Shown: piece after piece, positions 18,704-27,940 of the stretch
Numbering within the stretch: position 1 is the stretch's first letter
How the letters are laid out: every line of letters begins with the position of its first letter
Assembly: GCA_015066975.1 (NCBI GenBank)
Contig: SVNI01000012.1
Location: 1-33,939 of the forward strand
From: Ruminococcus sp.
Lineage (GTDB): Bacteria > Bacillota > Clostridia > Oscillospirales > Ruminococcaceae
Length of the DNA stretch: 33,939 nt
Direction of reading: 5' to 3'
Made by a program: the position numbers and the translations under genes
The notes under the pieces: generated by a model
What the model was told of the DNA's origin: nothing
Databases searched by the model: none
Seen by the model: the letters and a program-made list of their open reading frames with translations, nothing else

Positions 18704-20587
18704 ATGGAAACAAAAGCATTTCAGGCAGAATCTAAAAAACTGCTCGATATGATGATTCACTCTATCTATACACATAAGGAGATTTTTCTTCGTGAACTGA
18801 TTTCCAATGCCAGTGACGCGATTGACAAGCTCTATTTCCGTTCACTGACAGATGATTCCGTCGGACTTAATAAAGAAGATTTCTTCATCAGACTAGACCT
18901 TAATAAAACACAGAGAACTATCACCATCACTGATAATGGCATCGGTATGACTGAAGAAGAACTCGAAAAAAATCTCGGTACTATCGCAAACAGCGGTTCT
19001 CTCCAGTTCAAAACAGATAATAAGCTTGGTGATGAACAGCAGATTATCGGACAATTTGGCGTCGGTTTCTATTCTGCATTCATGGTCGCTAAGAGAGTTT
19101 CTGTATTTTCCAGAGCGTTCGGAACAGAACAGGCACATGTATGGCAGTCCGAAGGCGTGGACGGCTACACTGTTCAGGAAACCGGCGATTTCAGTGACCT
19201 GACAAAATACGGCACTAAGATTGTTCTGGAACTCATGGATGATGCCGACGAGGAAAATTATTCCGAATTTCTCGAAGATTACAGAATTCAGTATCTTGTC
19301 AAGAAATATTCCGATTATGTCAGATTCCCCATTCAGATGGAAGTTTCCCACAAAAAACTCAAAGAAGGCTCTACAGATGAGTATGATTTGGAAGTGACTC
19401 TTGAAACCCTCAACAGTCAAGTACCTCTGTGGAGAAAAAATCAGAGCGAACTGACAGATGATGATTATAACAATTTCTATCAGGAAAAATTCAATGACTA
19501 TGTACCTCCTATGTCTCACAAGCATGTACACAATGAAGGTACGGTCAGCTATGACGCTTTGTTATATATCCCCTCGAAAGCACCGTTCAATTACTATACA
19601 CGCGAATATGAAAAGGGCTTGCAGTTATATACCAATGGTGTCCTGATTATGGAAAAATGCGCAGACCTGCTCCCGGATTATTACAGCTTTGTGAAGGGGC
19701 TTGTCGATTCTGAAGACTTATCCCTGAATATCTCCCGTGAAATGCTCCAGCATGACCGCCAGTTAAAGCTTATTGCAAAGAGTATTGAAAAGACAATTCA
19801 TAATGAATTAATCAGAATGCTCAAGAATGACCGCGAAAAATATGAAAAATTCTTTGAGGCATTCGGCACACAGATTAAATACGGCATTTGCAGTGACTAC
19901 GGTCTGCACAAGGATGATTTGAGCGACCTGCTTCTGTTCTATTCTTCCAGAGAAGATAAGCTTATCACACTGGCTGAATATGTTGAAAAAATGCCCGAAG
20001 ACCAGAAAGATATCTATTATGCTTCCGGCAGTTCCATTGCACAGATTAAGGCTCTCCCCCAGACAGAAGCCGTTCTCGCAAAGGGCTATGAAATTCTTTA
20101 CTTCACGATTCCGGTAGATGAATTCGCAGTCAAGAATATGATGACATTCAAGGACAAGAATTTCAAGTCTGTTACTGCTGCCGATTTAGACCTCAATACC
20201 GAAGAAGAAAAGAAAGCACTTGACGAAAAGAACGAAGAAAACAAGAACCTGTTTGAGACCATGCAGAAGGCTCTTGACGGCAAAGTGCAGAGAGTTGCGC
20301 TCTCCAGCCGTCTGAAATCCTATCCGGTATGCCTGACGAGCGAAGGCGACCTGACTCTTGAAATGGAAAAAACGCTCAATGCGATGCCCACTGACAGCAA
20401 AGTACAGGCAAAACTGGTTCTGGAACTCAACCCGGAACACCCTGTTTTCGAGAAGCTTTCTGCACTTGATAACAGCGAAACTATTGAAAAATATGCAAAA
20501 CTGCTCTACAATCAGGCTCTCCTGATGGAAAACATGCCGATTGAAAACCCAGCCGAATTCTCCGCTTTGATTTGTGAATTAATGTAA
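18704..20587 (+). CDS. htpG: Hsp90-family chaperone HtpG
   Basis: This 627 aa ATP-dependent cytosolic chaperone has the full Hsp90 layout. The N-terminal ATPase has ELISNASDAIDKL (catalytic Glu31, Asn35, Asp38), DNGIGMT (77-83) and GQFGVGFYSAF (116-126). The middle domain contains the RGLVDSEDL-like segment (KGLVDSEDLSLNISREMLQ), and the C-terminal dimerisation domain is complete. It stands alone under a sigma-A promoter with a perfect CIRCE. In Bacillus subtilis htpG is not controlled by HrcA, so the wiring differs here. Confidence 0.97.
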   Translation: METKAFQAESKKLLDMMIHSIYTHKEIFLRELISNASDAIDKLYFRSLTDDSVGLNKEDFFIRLDLNKTQRTITITDNGIGMTEEELEKNLGTIANSGSLQFKTDNKLGDEQQIIGQFGVGFYSAFMVAKRVSVFSRAFGTEQAHVWQSEGVDGYTVQETGDFSDLTKYGTKIVLELMDDADEENYSEFLEDYRIQYLVKKYSDYVRFPIQMEVSHKKLKEGSTDEYDLEVTLETLNSQVPLWRKNQSELTDDDYNNFYQEKFNDYVPPMSHKHVHNEGTVSYDALLYIPSKAPFNYYTREYEKGLQLYTNGVLIMEKCADLLPDYYSFVKGLVDSEDLSLNISREMLQHDRQLKLIAKSIEKTIHNELIRMLKNDREKYEKFFEAFGTQIKYGICSDYGLHKDDLSDLLLFYSSREDKLITLAEYVEKMPEDQKDIYYASGSSIAQIKALPQTEAVLAKGYEILYFTIPVDEFAVKNMMTFKDKNFKSVTAADLDLNTEEEKKALDEKNEENKNLFETMQKALDGKVQRVALSSRLKSYPVCLTSEGDLTLEMEKTLNAMPTDSKVQAKLVLELNPEHPVFEKLSALDNSETIEKYAKLLYNQALLMENMPIENPAEFSALICELM

Positions 20588-20602
20588 GAGATATATTCAG
20601 TG

Positions 20603-20640
20603 TAAGCCTGCCGGATTTCTGAAAAAATCTGACGGGCTTA
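20603..20640 (+). terminator. possible hairpin after htpG
   Basis: Arms 20603-20618 and 20625-20640 pair over 16 positions with one mismatch and two G-T wobbles. No T run follows, so it is a weak terminator or an RNA-stabilising end. Confidence 0.45.
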
Positions 20641-20666
20641 TCGTCCTGCGAAAGGATTTTTAATTT

Positions 20667-21194
20667 ATGTTTGATAAAATTCTACAGTTTTTTGTGAAGC
20701 TTCTTCCCGAACCTCTCAAAAAACTTTATGATAAATTTGAAGAATTAATTGTTTATGTATACTATGGTGTTCTGACGACAATTGTAAATCTGATTGTACA
20801 GTTCGGCGTACAGTACGGCATTATGAGCCTTGTCAAGTGGGATGCTCATTTAGAAAGCCTGATTTCTACTGTCACGGCATGGATTGTTGCCGTTGTCTTT
20901 GCTTTCTACGTCAACAAGAAGTATGTTTTCAAGAGTGTAACAGAAAATCAAAAACAACTCTGGTTTGAGATGTGGACATTTGTATCCGCGCGTCTTGCCT
21001 CCCTTGCCATGGAAGCCGTTATCATGCAGATTGGTGTTAATTTCTACCACGATGACGCTACAGATACAGATACATTCTGGATTTATTTTATTTTCAAGTT
21101 CACAGCACAGGTTGTTGTCACACTGACAAACTACTTCCTGAGTAAATTTGTTATTTTCAAAAAGAAAAAAAAACCTGAAGAAAGCGAGTTCTAA
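20667..21194 (+). CDS. GtrA-like membrane protein
   Basis: This 175 aa protein has four membrane helices and the GtrA family signs: a small helix pair, the FAFYVNKKYVFKS motif after helix 2, and NYFLSKFVIFKKKKK at the end. GtrA proteins are thought to help flip lipid-linked sugars or work with glycosyltransferases at the cell surface, but no glycosyltransferase is adjacent. GAAAGGA lies upstream of the ATG. The next gene begins four bases after its stop. Confidence 0.85.
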   Translation: MFDKILQFFVKLLPEPLKKLYDKFEELIVYVYYGVLTTIVNLIVQFGVQYGIMSLVKWDAHLESLISTVTAWIVAVVFAFYVNKKYVFKSVTENQKQLWFEMWTFVSARLASLAMEAVIMQIGVNFYHDDATDTDTFWIYFIFKFTAQVVVTLTNYFLSKFVIFKKKKKPEESEF

Positions 21195-21198
21195 CCCT

Positions 21199-21636
21199 AT
21201 GTTTATTTACCACAAAATCCCCCAGTATTACGAAACCGACCAGATGGGAATCATCCATCATGCCAATTATATCCGCTGGTTTGAAGAAGCGCGGGTTGCC
21301 TATCTTGAAGAACTGGGCTTTGTTGTCATGAAAGAAGTCAATTCCCCGATTATTTCTCCTGTCCTGAGTGCAGATGCCAAATATCACAAGATGCTCCGTC
21401 TGCATGACAAAGTAGAAATCACTGCCAGTCTGGTACAATATAACGGTTTTCGCTATACTTTTTCCTATACGGTCAAAAATGCCGAAACGGATGAAACTTG
21501 CTGTACAGGAAATACTGTCCATTGCTTTCTGACTCCTGATAACAAGCCCCTGCGCATGAAGCGTGATTATCCGGAACTGCATGAAAAACTACGTAATGTT
21601 CTAGAGGAAGATGCGCTTTCCGAAACAATTTTATAA
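21199..21636 (+). CDS. acyl-CoA thioesterase, 4HBT/YbgC-like hotdog
   Basis: This 145 aa hotdog-fold protein has the family active-site region YYETDQMGIIHHANYIRWFE with the catalytic Asp, and a typical later segment (GFRYTFSYTV). It probably hydrolyses acyl-CoA or acyl-ACP thioesters in the cytosol; the substrate is not readable. The ATG at 21199 follows the GtrA-like stop by four bases; an upstream in-frame start at 21148 would overlap that gene. The ribosome site is weak, so coupling to GtrA is likely. Confidence 0.85.
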   Translation: MFIYHKIPQYYETDQMGIIHHANYIRWFEEARVAYLEELGFVVMKEVNSPIISPVLSADAKYHKMLRLHDKVEITASLVQYNGFRYTFSYTVKNAETDETCCTGNTVHCFLTPDNKPLRMKRDYPELHEKLRNVLEEDALSETIL

Positions 21637-21761
21637 AAATGCACAAACCGCAAACAACGTCCAGTATAATATTATAAAAAAATCACGTTTCAGGCAGAAA
21701 AAATTCTCCTGTCTGTACAAACTGTACTTTTTACGCACATAATATTTGTCGAAAACGTCAA

Positions 21762-21790
21762 TTGCAACAAAAGACAAAATAAGGTATACT
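21762..21790 (+). promoter_or_regulatory. sigma-A promoter of glgP
   Basis: TTGCAA (21762-21767) and TATACT (21785-21790) are 17 bases apart, about 105 bases before the glgP start. Confidence 0.75.
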
Positions 21791-21857
21791 AATATTAAGA
21801 GATTTGATTGCTTAAATAATGCAGTCTTATTTTCAGCTTTCTCAAAAATGATTATTT

Positions 21858-21899
21858 GAAAGGAGTCGCCCTGTTTTTAACGGGGCAAACAAGATTATG
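21858..21899 (+). promoter_or_regulatory. unusual glgP ribosome site with hairpin between SD and ATG
   Basis: GAAAGGAG lies at 21858-21865, but the ATG is at 21897, 31 bases later. Between them 21868-21874 pairs with 21880-21886 (seven pairs, one wobble, five-base loop). When folded, the hairpin brings the site to about 12 bases from the ATG. No in-frame ATG, GTG or TTG lies closer to the SD. Confidence 0.6.
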
Positions 21900-24296
21900 G
21901 CAGTAAATGATTCTATTGAAGTGAGAAACTTCAAAAAAATGTTCAGCGAGAGATTACAGGCCAAATTCAACATCTCTCCCGAAGAAGCATCCGACCAGCA
22001 GGTATACGAAATTCTTTCCAGCCTGGTAGTGGAACATCTCAAGGCAAAGCGCAGGAAATTCATCAACCAGGTGCATTCCGCAGGAAAGAAGCAGGTATAT
22101 TATCTTTCTATGGAATTCCTGATGGGACGTTCTCTGAAAACCAGTCTGTACAATCTGGAAATGGCTGACGCTGTGAAAGAAATGCTGGCAGAATTCCACA
22201 TCAATCTGGATAAAATTTATGAATGCGAACCGGATGCCGGCCTTGGAAACGGTGGTCTTGGCCGACTGGCTGCATGTTATCTTGACGGTATGGCTACTAT
22301 GGCAATGCCGGCAATGGGTCACTCCATCTGCTACGAATACGGTATCTTCAAGCAGAAGCTGGAAGACGGCTGGCAGACGGAACTTCCCGACAACTGGCTT
22401 CCCGGCGGCAGTGTATGGCTTGACCCTAAGCCTGAAAGGGCTATCGAAGTACACTTCGAGGGTGAACTTAACGAATACTGGGATAATCAGTATCATCACA
22501 TTGCACATTCCAATTACAACACCGTTCTGGCAACGCCTTATGATATGTATGTATCCGGCTATGACAGCCCCGGTGTTTCTGTCTTGAGACTGTGGAGCGC
22601 AAAAGCACCGAGCTTCAACATGGAACTCTTTAATCAGGGCGATTATGCCAAAGCACTGGGTCAGAACTCTATGGCGAACTCTATTTCCAAGATTCTGTAT
22701 CCGAATGACAACCATCTGGAAGGCAAGTCCCTGAGACTGCGTCAGCAGTACTTCCTGTGCGCTGCTGCTGTGGGCGATATTGTCAATACACATATGAACG
22801 TATATGGCACACTGGATAACCTGCATGAAAAAGTAGCCATCCACATCAATGACACACATCCGACACTTGCCATTCCGGAACTGATGCGCATTCTGCTGGA
22901 TGACTGCGGCTACGGCTGGGAACAGGCATGGCATATCGTTACCAACACATTTGCTTACACCAACCACACCGTTATGGCAGAAGCTCTCGAAAAATGGGAT
23001 GTCAACATGATGAAGCACATCATTCCGAGAATCTTCTCTATTATTGTAGAAATCAACAACAGATACTGCCAGTCTCTGATGGAGCGCAACGGCTATGACA
23101 GTGCCAAGACAACCAGAATGTCCATCATCAAAGACAACACCATCCACATGGCTACGCTTTGCGTTGCTGCTTCTCACAGTGTCAACGGCGTTTCTAAGCT
23201 TCATTCTGAAATCATCAAGACAGATGTCTTCAAGGACGAAGCCGCTGATACACCGCACAAGTTCAAGAACGTAACCAACGGTATCGCTTACAGAAGATGG
23301 CTCTATCAGTCCAATCCCGGCCTGACACAGCTCCTGCGCGATACTATCGGAAACGGCTTCCTGAAAGATGCTTCCCAGCTCTCGAAACTGGCTGTTTTTG
23401 CTGATGATGCTGCTGTTCTGGAACGTATCATGCAGGTTAAGAAAGAAAATAAAGAACGCTTTGCCAAGTATGTAAAGCATTCTTCCAAAATTATCCTGAA
23501 TACAGACAGTATCTTCGACGTACAGGTAAAACGTCTGCATGAATACAAGCGTCAGCACCTGAATGTCATGAACATTCTCGCACAGTATAACTATCTGCTT
23601 GAAAACCCGAATGCAGATTTCACCCCCAAAACTTATATCTTCGCTGCCAAGGCAGCTCCCGGCTATTACCTGGCAAAGCAGATTATCAAGATGATTTGGG
23701 CTATCTCTGAAGAAATCAGAAAGAATCCGCGCATCTCTGACAAGCTGGCTGTTCATTTTATTGAAGACTATCGTGTCACCCTGTCCGAACTGCTCATGCC
23801 TGCAAGCGATATTTCTGAACAGATTTCCCTTGCCGGTACAGAAGCTTCCGGTACAGGCAACATGAAACTCATGCTAAACGGTGCAGTCACCCTCGGCACA
23901 CTCGACGGTGCTAACGTTGAAATCAAGGATGCTGTCGGCGATGACAATATCATCATCTTTGGTATGAAAACGGAAGAAGTCAATGCCAGAAAAGCAAGTT
24001 ACAATCCGGAGAAAATCTACAATGAAAATTACACTGTCCGCGATTGTGTCAACAGAATGTACCACGGCATCAACGGCTGTACGTTCAATGAAGTTGCGGA
24101 CTCCCTCAAGCAGAGAGACCCCTATATGGTTCTTGCTGATTTTGATTCCTACCGCGAAGCACAGAACTTCAGCACAGAATGCTATAATGACAAGATGCGC
24201 TGGGCCAAGATGTCCCTGATGAACACCGCTGGTGCAGGCATCTTCTCCGCTGACAGAAGCGTTTCTGATTATGCCCGTGATATCTGGGGTCTGTAA
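21897..24296 (+). CDS. glgP: glycogen/maltodextrin phosphorylase
   Basis: This 799 aa GT35 enzyme releases glucose-1-phosphate from the ends of alpha-1,4-glucans. Hallmarks include GLGNGGLGRLAACYLDG in the N-terminal half and EASGTGNMKLMLNGA with the pyridoxal-phosphate lysine at Lys657. Length is typical of bacterial enzymes. It has its own promoter and a structured ribosome site. A GH13 enzyme follows after a hairpin, so the two would work together on intracellular glycogen or imported maltodextrins. No signal peptide. Confidence 0.97.
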   Translation: MAVNDSIEVRNFKKMFSERLQAKFNISPEEASDQQVYEILSSLVVEHLKAKRRKFINQVHSAGKKQVYYLSMEFLMGRSLKTSLYNLEMADAVKEMLAEFHINLDKIYECEPDAGLGNGGLGRLAACYLDGMATMAMPAMGHSICYEYGIFKQKLEDGWQTELPDNWLPGGSVWLDPKPERAIEVHFEGELNEYWDNQYHHIAHSNYNTVLATPYDMYVSGYDSPGVSVLRLWSAKAPSFNMELFNQGDYAKALGQNSMANSISKILYPNDNHLEGKSLRLRQQYFLCAAAVGDIVNTHMNVYGTLDNLHEKVAIHINDTHPTLAIPELMRILLDDCGYGWEQAWHIVTNTFAYTNHTVMAEALEKWDVNMMKHIIPRIFSIIVEINNRYCQSLMERNGYDSAKTTRMSIIKDNTIHMATLCVAASHSVNGVSKLHSEIIKTDVFKDEAADTPHKFKNVTNGIAYRRWLYQSNPGLTQLLRDTIGNGFLKDASQLSKLAVFADDAAVLERIMQVKKENKERFAKYVKHSSKIILNTDSIFDVQVKRLHEYKRQHLNVMNILAQYNYLLENPNADFTPKTYIFAAKAAPGYYLAKQIIKMIWAISEEIRKNPRISDKLAVHFIEDYRVTLSELLMPASDISEQISLAGTEASGTGNMKLMLNGAVTLGTLDGANVEIKDAVGDDNIIIFGMKTEEVNARKASYNPEKIYNENYTVRDCVNRMYHGINGCTFNEVADSLKQRDPYMVLADFDSYREAQNFSTECYNDKMRWAKMSLMNTAGAGIFSADRSVSDYARDIWGL

Positions 24297-24324
24297 TTTC
24301 CGTATTGATTTTTAAATGATTGAT

Positions 24325-24361
24325 AAAGGCGTGTCTGACTTCCTGAGCCAGACATGCTTTT
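24325..24361 (+). terminator. hairpin after glgP
   Basis: Nine pairs (24329-24337 with 24349-24357, one G-T) extended by AAAG/TTTT, loop of 11 bases, followed by a short T run. It probably ends part of the glgP transcript and lets some read into the GH13 gene. Confidence 0.7.
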
Positions 24362-24424
24362 GTCCGTCTGCAAGATACCAGGGATTACCAGAATTTTCCG
24401 GATTCATGAAAGGAGACCGTAATT

Positions 24425-26311
24425 ATGAGCCATTTATACGATAGCTGGGATTTGAATTATAAAACACCATTTGGTGCAGTTAAACAAGGAAGAATCTGTT
24501 TTTTCTCGATTCGTCTGCCGAAAGAAGTCAAGCCAGATTTCTCGCCGTGCGTGGTGATGTACCGTCCGGGTTTCAAAGAACGCTTTATGCATATGCATGT
24601 TATCGCTGAAGAAGAAGACTGTTTTGTCTGGGGAACAGGCTATATTCCGAAATATATCGGTGTGCATTACTATTATTTTGCTTACACCGTCTGCGGACAG
24701 AAATTCTATATCAAAAAAGTTGCCGGACATATCGGCAATCTGAATGACGGCGATTTATTTCAGCTCACTGTCTATGATGAAAATTACAAAACGCCGGAAT
24801 TCCTCAAAGGCGGAATCATGTACCAGATTTTCCCTGACCGTTTTTGCAAGAGCGGAAAAGTTCACGAAAACATTCCGGAAGGGCGTGTGCTCCGTGATGA
24901 CTGGGGCGGTACGCCTTACTACAAGCCTGACCAGAATGGCCATGTCTGGAATAATGACTATTTCGGGGGCGATTTGGCCGGCATTCAGGAGAAACTCCCC
25001 TATCTTGCCGATTTGGGTGTGACATGCATCTATCTGAACCCTGTATTTGAATCTCATGAAAATCACAGATACAATACAGCAAATTATATGAAAATTGACC
25101 CGCTTCTTGGCACAAACGAAGATTTCAAATCACTCTGTGAAGAAGCCAAAAAATACGGCATGAGTGTCATTCTGGACGGTGTTTTCTCCCATACGGGGGC
25201 AGACAGCATCTATTTCAACAAGTTCGGACGATATGACACGGTCGGAGCTTATCAGTCCAAGGACAGCCCCTATTTCAAATGGTATACGTTCTGGAACTTC
25301 CCGAACGAATACGAGGCTTGGTGGGGCATTGATACCCTCCCCAACGTGCAGGAAAACAACAAAGAATATACTAACTATATCTGCGGAACAGAAGGTGTTC
25401 TTGAATACTGGCTCTCCATGGGGGCAGCCGGATTCCGGCTTGATGTTGCTGACGAACTCCCTGACGAATTCCTGAACCATCTGCATGATTGTGTCAAGAA
25501 ATATGACTCTGACAAAATCATCATCGGCGAAGTGTGGGAAGATGCTTCCAACAAAGAAGCCTATGGCATCAAGAGAAGCTATCTGTTAGGCCATCAGCTC
25601 GATTCTGTCATGAATTACCCCTTCCGTGAAGCCATTATTAATTATATCAAGGGCATGTCCAGCCGAGATTTCCAGACAGGCATCATGACGATTCTCGAAA
25701 ATTATCCGAAAGCTACTGTTGATGTGCTCATGAATTTTGTTTCTACACACGATATTGAACGTGCTATCAACCGTTTCGGAGGCGAAAACTGCGACGACAA
25801 ATCCAAAGACTGGATGGCAGAACGCTATCTCAACGAATGGGAATACCGCCGCGGAAAAGCGATGCTGGAAGCCGCTATGGCACTGATGTTCTTTCTCCCC
25901 GGTGTGCCCAGCATCTACTACGGCGACGAAGCCGGATTGCAGGGTTATAAAGACCCCTTCAACAGAAGATGCTATCCGTGGGGACACGAAGATACTGACT
26001 TAATCAATTATACCAAAGAACTCGGCAGAATCCGCAAGGCTTACAAAGTTTTCAAGAATGGCAGACTTCAATTTCTCCCTGCTCAGGATGATGTCATGGC
26101 ATTTGTCAGAATGCAGGAAACTGCCGGAATCGATGTTCAGATTTATGTCAACCGCTCCCAGCATGAACAGCAGGTCACTTTCCAGCCCTGCCATGAAAAT
26201 TATATCCTCCACAAAACCGAACACGGCATTCTGGAAGATAATCTTGTCAAGCTCGCGCCGTTTGACTATGCTGTTATTGTCTGCCGGAATCCTGATAAAA
26301 TCAGAAAATAA
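24425..26311 (+). CDS. cytosolic GH13 alpha-glucan hydrolase (neopullulanase/cyclomaltodextrinase type)
   Basis: This 628 aa alpha-amylase family protein has an N-terminal beta domain (about 1-120) resembling the CBM34-type domain of neopullulanases and maltogenic amylases. The GH13 barrel starts at GGIMYQIFPDRF. The catalytic triad is readable: Asp340 in GFRLDVADE, Glu369 in IIGEVWED, Asp443 in STHDIER. A small beta domain ends the protein. No signal peptide, so it acts inside the cell on maltodextrins, cyclodextrins or glycogen branches, complementing the phosphorylase upstream. AAAGGAGA precedes the ATG. Exact specificity is not readable. Confidence 0.93.
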   Translation: MSHLYDSWDLNYKTPFGAVKQGRICFFSIRLPKEVKPDFSPCVVMYRPGFKERFMHMHVIAEEEDCFVWGTGYIPKYIGVHYYYFAYTVCGQKFYIKKVAGHIGNLNDGDLFQLTVYDENYKTPEFLKGGIMYQIFPDRFCKSGKVHENIPEGRVLRDDWGGTPYYKPDQNGHVWNNDYFGGDLAGIQEKLPYLADLGVTCIYLNPVFESHENHRYNTANYMKIDPLLGTNEDFKSLCEEAKKYGMSVILDGVFSHTGADSIYFNKFGRYDTVGAYQSKDSPYFKWYTFWNFPNEYEAWWGIDTLPNVQENNKEYTNYICGTEGVLEYWLSMGAAGFRLDVADELPDEFLNHLHDCVKKYDSDKIIIGEVWEDASNKEAYGIKRSYLLGHQLDSVMNYPFREAIINYIKGMSSRDFQTGIMTILENYPKATVDVLMNFVSTHDIERAINRFGGENCDDKSKDWMAERYLNEWEYRRGKAMLEAAMALMFFLPGVPSIYYGDEAGLQGYKDPFNRRCYPWGHEDTDLINYTKELGRIRKAYKVFKNGRLQFLPAQDDVMAFVRMQETAGIDVQIYVNRSQHEQQVTFQPCHENYILHKTEHGILEDNLVKLAPFDYAVIVCRNPDKIRK

Positions 26312-26322
26312 TTTCTGGAATC

Positions 26323-26355
26323 AAAAAGCACTCTGTTTCAGACAGTGTGCTTTTT
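26323..26355 (+). terminator. terminator after the GH13 gene
   Basis: Arms 26323-26336 and 26342-26355 pair over 14 positions with one mismatch and end in a T run. Confidence 0.88.
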
Positions 26356-26396
26356 AGTTATATTTGCCATAAATTCAATCTGGAAAATATTGTTTC

Positions 26397-26425
26397 TTGA
26401 CATTTTCTACAAAATATGTTATCAT
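26397..26425 (+). promoter_or_regulatory. sigma-A promoter of the CAP-protein gene
   Basis: TTGACA (26397-26402) and TATCAT (26420-26425) are 17 bases apart. Confidence 0.75.
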
Positions 26426-26490
26426 AAATATGTAATCACGTGATACAGCTTTTAAACTTACTATTTTACTCGGAAAGGAGTTTTTCACTC

Positions 26491-27267
26491 ATGCAGAAAA
26501 GAAAATTTATCGCTGGACTCTGCGCCCTGCTCATGGCATGTTCTGCCGGAGCGGTATCTGTTCCCGTTCATGCCGCCGCGACTGAAAATTCCGTCAGCAG
26601 TTCCATGCAGAATTACGCTGATGAAGTCGTTTCGCTCATTAATCAGGAACGCAGTGCTCAGGGGCTGAACCCTCTGAAAGCCGTTCCTGTTCTGAATCAG
26701 TGCGCCGAAATCCGCTCCAAGGAGCTTGTGACGGCCTTTTCCCATACCAGACCGGACGGCAGAAGCTGTTCGACTATTCTTGATGATACGGGTGTATCAT
26801 GGCAGACAACAGGCGAAAATATCGCCTATGGGTATAATTCTCCCCAAGCTGTCATGGAAGGCTGGATGAATTCCTCCGGCCACAGAGCCAACATCTTGAA
26901 TGCGAATTTTGATTCTGTTGGTGTCGGGGTGATTTCTCAGAACGGTATACTCTACTGGACGCAGATTTTCACAGGCGGTGCGGAATATCAGGATACTTAT
27001 CAGCCGGAAATCATTCCGGAAACGGCTGTCACCGTTCCGGAAACTAAGGAGGATTCTCCTGCTCCGTCCGGTATCTGTATCGGAGATTTCTGCTTTGACT
27101 GTATCGGAACGGACTGCACCAATCCGCAGAATCTTCTTGAATGCCTGAACGGAAATTGTTCCGGCGGCAACTGCAATACACAGGATATTCTCTCCTGCCT
27201 GACTGACAACTGCACAACAGGAAACTGTAATTCCCTGCAAGGCTTATTACAGAATTTCTGCAAATAA
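26491..27267 (+). CDS. secreted CAP-superfamily (SCP/PR-1-like) protein with cysteine-rich tail
   Basis: This 258 aa protein has a signal peptide (about 1-29, ending VHAAA). The CAP domain (about 40-165) shows the conserved His in FSHTRPDG, Glu in GENIAYG and His in GHRANIL that form the family cavity. A short PE-rich linker follows, then a tail (about 194-258) with 11 cysteines in spaced units such as LLECLNGNCSGGNCN and ILSCLTDNCTTGNCN. The tail looks disulfide-rich or metal-binding; I know no named domain for it. The ATG at 26491 is chosen because of GGAAAGGAG upstream and the clean signal peptide. Function of bacterial CAP proteins is mostly unknown. Confidence 0.9.
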   Translation: MQKRKFIAGLCALLMACSAGAVSVPVHAAATENSVSSSMQNYADEVVSLINQERSAQGLNPLKAVPVLNQCAEIRSKELVTAFSHTRPDGRSCSTILDDTGVSWQTTGENIAYGYNSPQAVMEGWMNSSGHRANILNANFDSVGVGVISQNGILYWTQIFTGGAEYQDTYQPEIIPETAVTVPETKEDSPAPSGICIGDFCFDCIGTDCTNPQNLLECLNGNCSGGNCNTQDILSCLTDNCTTGNCNSLQGLLQNFCK

Positions 27268-27282
27268 AAACAATCCTCCTGA

Positions 27283-27321
27283 AAACAAACTCCCTGAATC
27301 AGCCATTCAGGGAGTTTGTTT
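27283..27321. terminator. two-way terminator overlapping the queH end
   Basis: A 17-base perfect stem (27283-27299 with 27305-27321) with a five-base loop. It ends the CAP-gene transcript, and its right arm contains the stop and last codons of the converging queH. Confidence 0.92.
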
Positions 27322-27936
27322 CTGTCGTTTTTCGATTTCTCTGTTCTTCTTCGAGAAAGGACATCCGCAGAAATCCTGCCGATACAGGCAGTATTCCCTT
27401 GAAAGCTCGATAGAACGCTTATAGCCCTCTTTCTTCTTGAAATCCGTCGGAAGCCATGACACGCCCTTTTCCTCGGCAATCTGAAAGCCCGCCGTGTTGA
27501 TAAACGGCGCATCTTTATGAGGACTGAGTGTCAAAGTCGTGGCGAAATATTCAGCTTTTAATTCAAGAGCCTTTTCTGCTGTCTTCTCCAATCGCATAGC
27601 GATACACTTCTGACAGCGGATGCCCCGTTCTGGTTCGTCCGGAAATTCCTGCGCGAATGCAAGAAATTTTTCCGGCTCATAATCGCCCTCAATAACTTCA
27701 ATCCCCAGTGCCGGAGGAAATTCCTGTACAAAGCGTTTCAGTTCCGATAACCTGTACTGATATTCCGCTTCCGGAATGATATTCGGATTGTAGAAATATA
27801 ACTTGATTTCTGCTTTTTCGGCAATTTTTTCAAGGCACGCGCTCGAACACGGCGCACAGCAGGCATGTAATAACAGACTGGGCTTTTTCTGATTCAGTAT
27901 CTCCTGCATTTCGGCTTCATAATTACGTTTCTGCAT
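27307..27936 (-). CDS. queH: epoxyqueuosine reductase QueH
   Basis: This 209 aa enzyme does the last step of queuosine synthesis in tRNA, reducing epoxyqueuosine; it replaces QueG in many anaerobes. Family motifs are LLLHACCAPCSS (Cys26, 27, 30), CQKCIAMRLEKTA, TLTLSPHKD with the following INTAGF, and YCLYRQDFCGCPFS. The start at 27936 is chosen because CAGGAGA (27948-27954, minus strand) lies upstream inside the preceding gene; a start ten codons earlier would overlap that gene by 26 bases. It is co-transcribed with the amidase-like gene. No other queuosine gene is in the window. Confidence 0.93.
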   Translation of the reverse strand: MQKRNYEAEMQEILNQKKPSLLLHACCAPCSSACLEKIAEKAEIKLYFYNPNIIPEAEYQYRLSELKRFVQEFPPALGIEVIEGDYEPEKFLAFAQEFPDEPERGIRCQKCIAMRLEKTAEKALELKAEYFATTLTLSPHKDAPFINTAGFQIAEEKGVSWLPTDFKKKEGYKRSIELSREYCLYRQDFCGCPFSKKNREIEKRQKQTP

Positions 27937-27940
27937 GGGT

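Noticed and set aside
18893..19531. A 212-codon open frame antisense to htpG
   Set aside because: Shadow of a clear HtpG coding region.
21954..23756. A 600-codon open frame antisense to glgP
   Set aside because: It lies entirely within glgP, with no start signals or recognisable domain; codon-use shadow.
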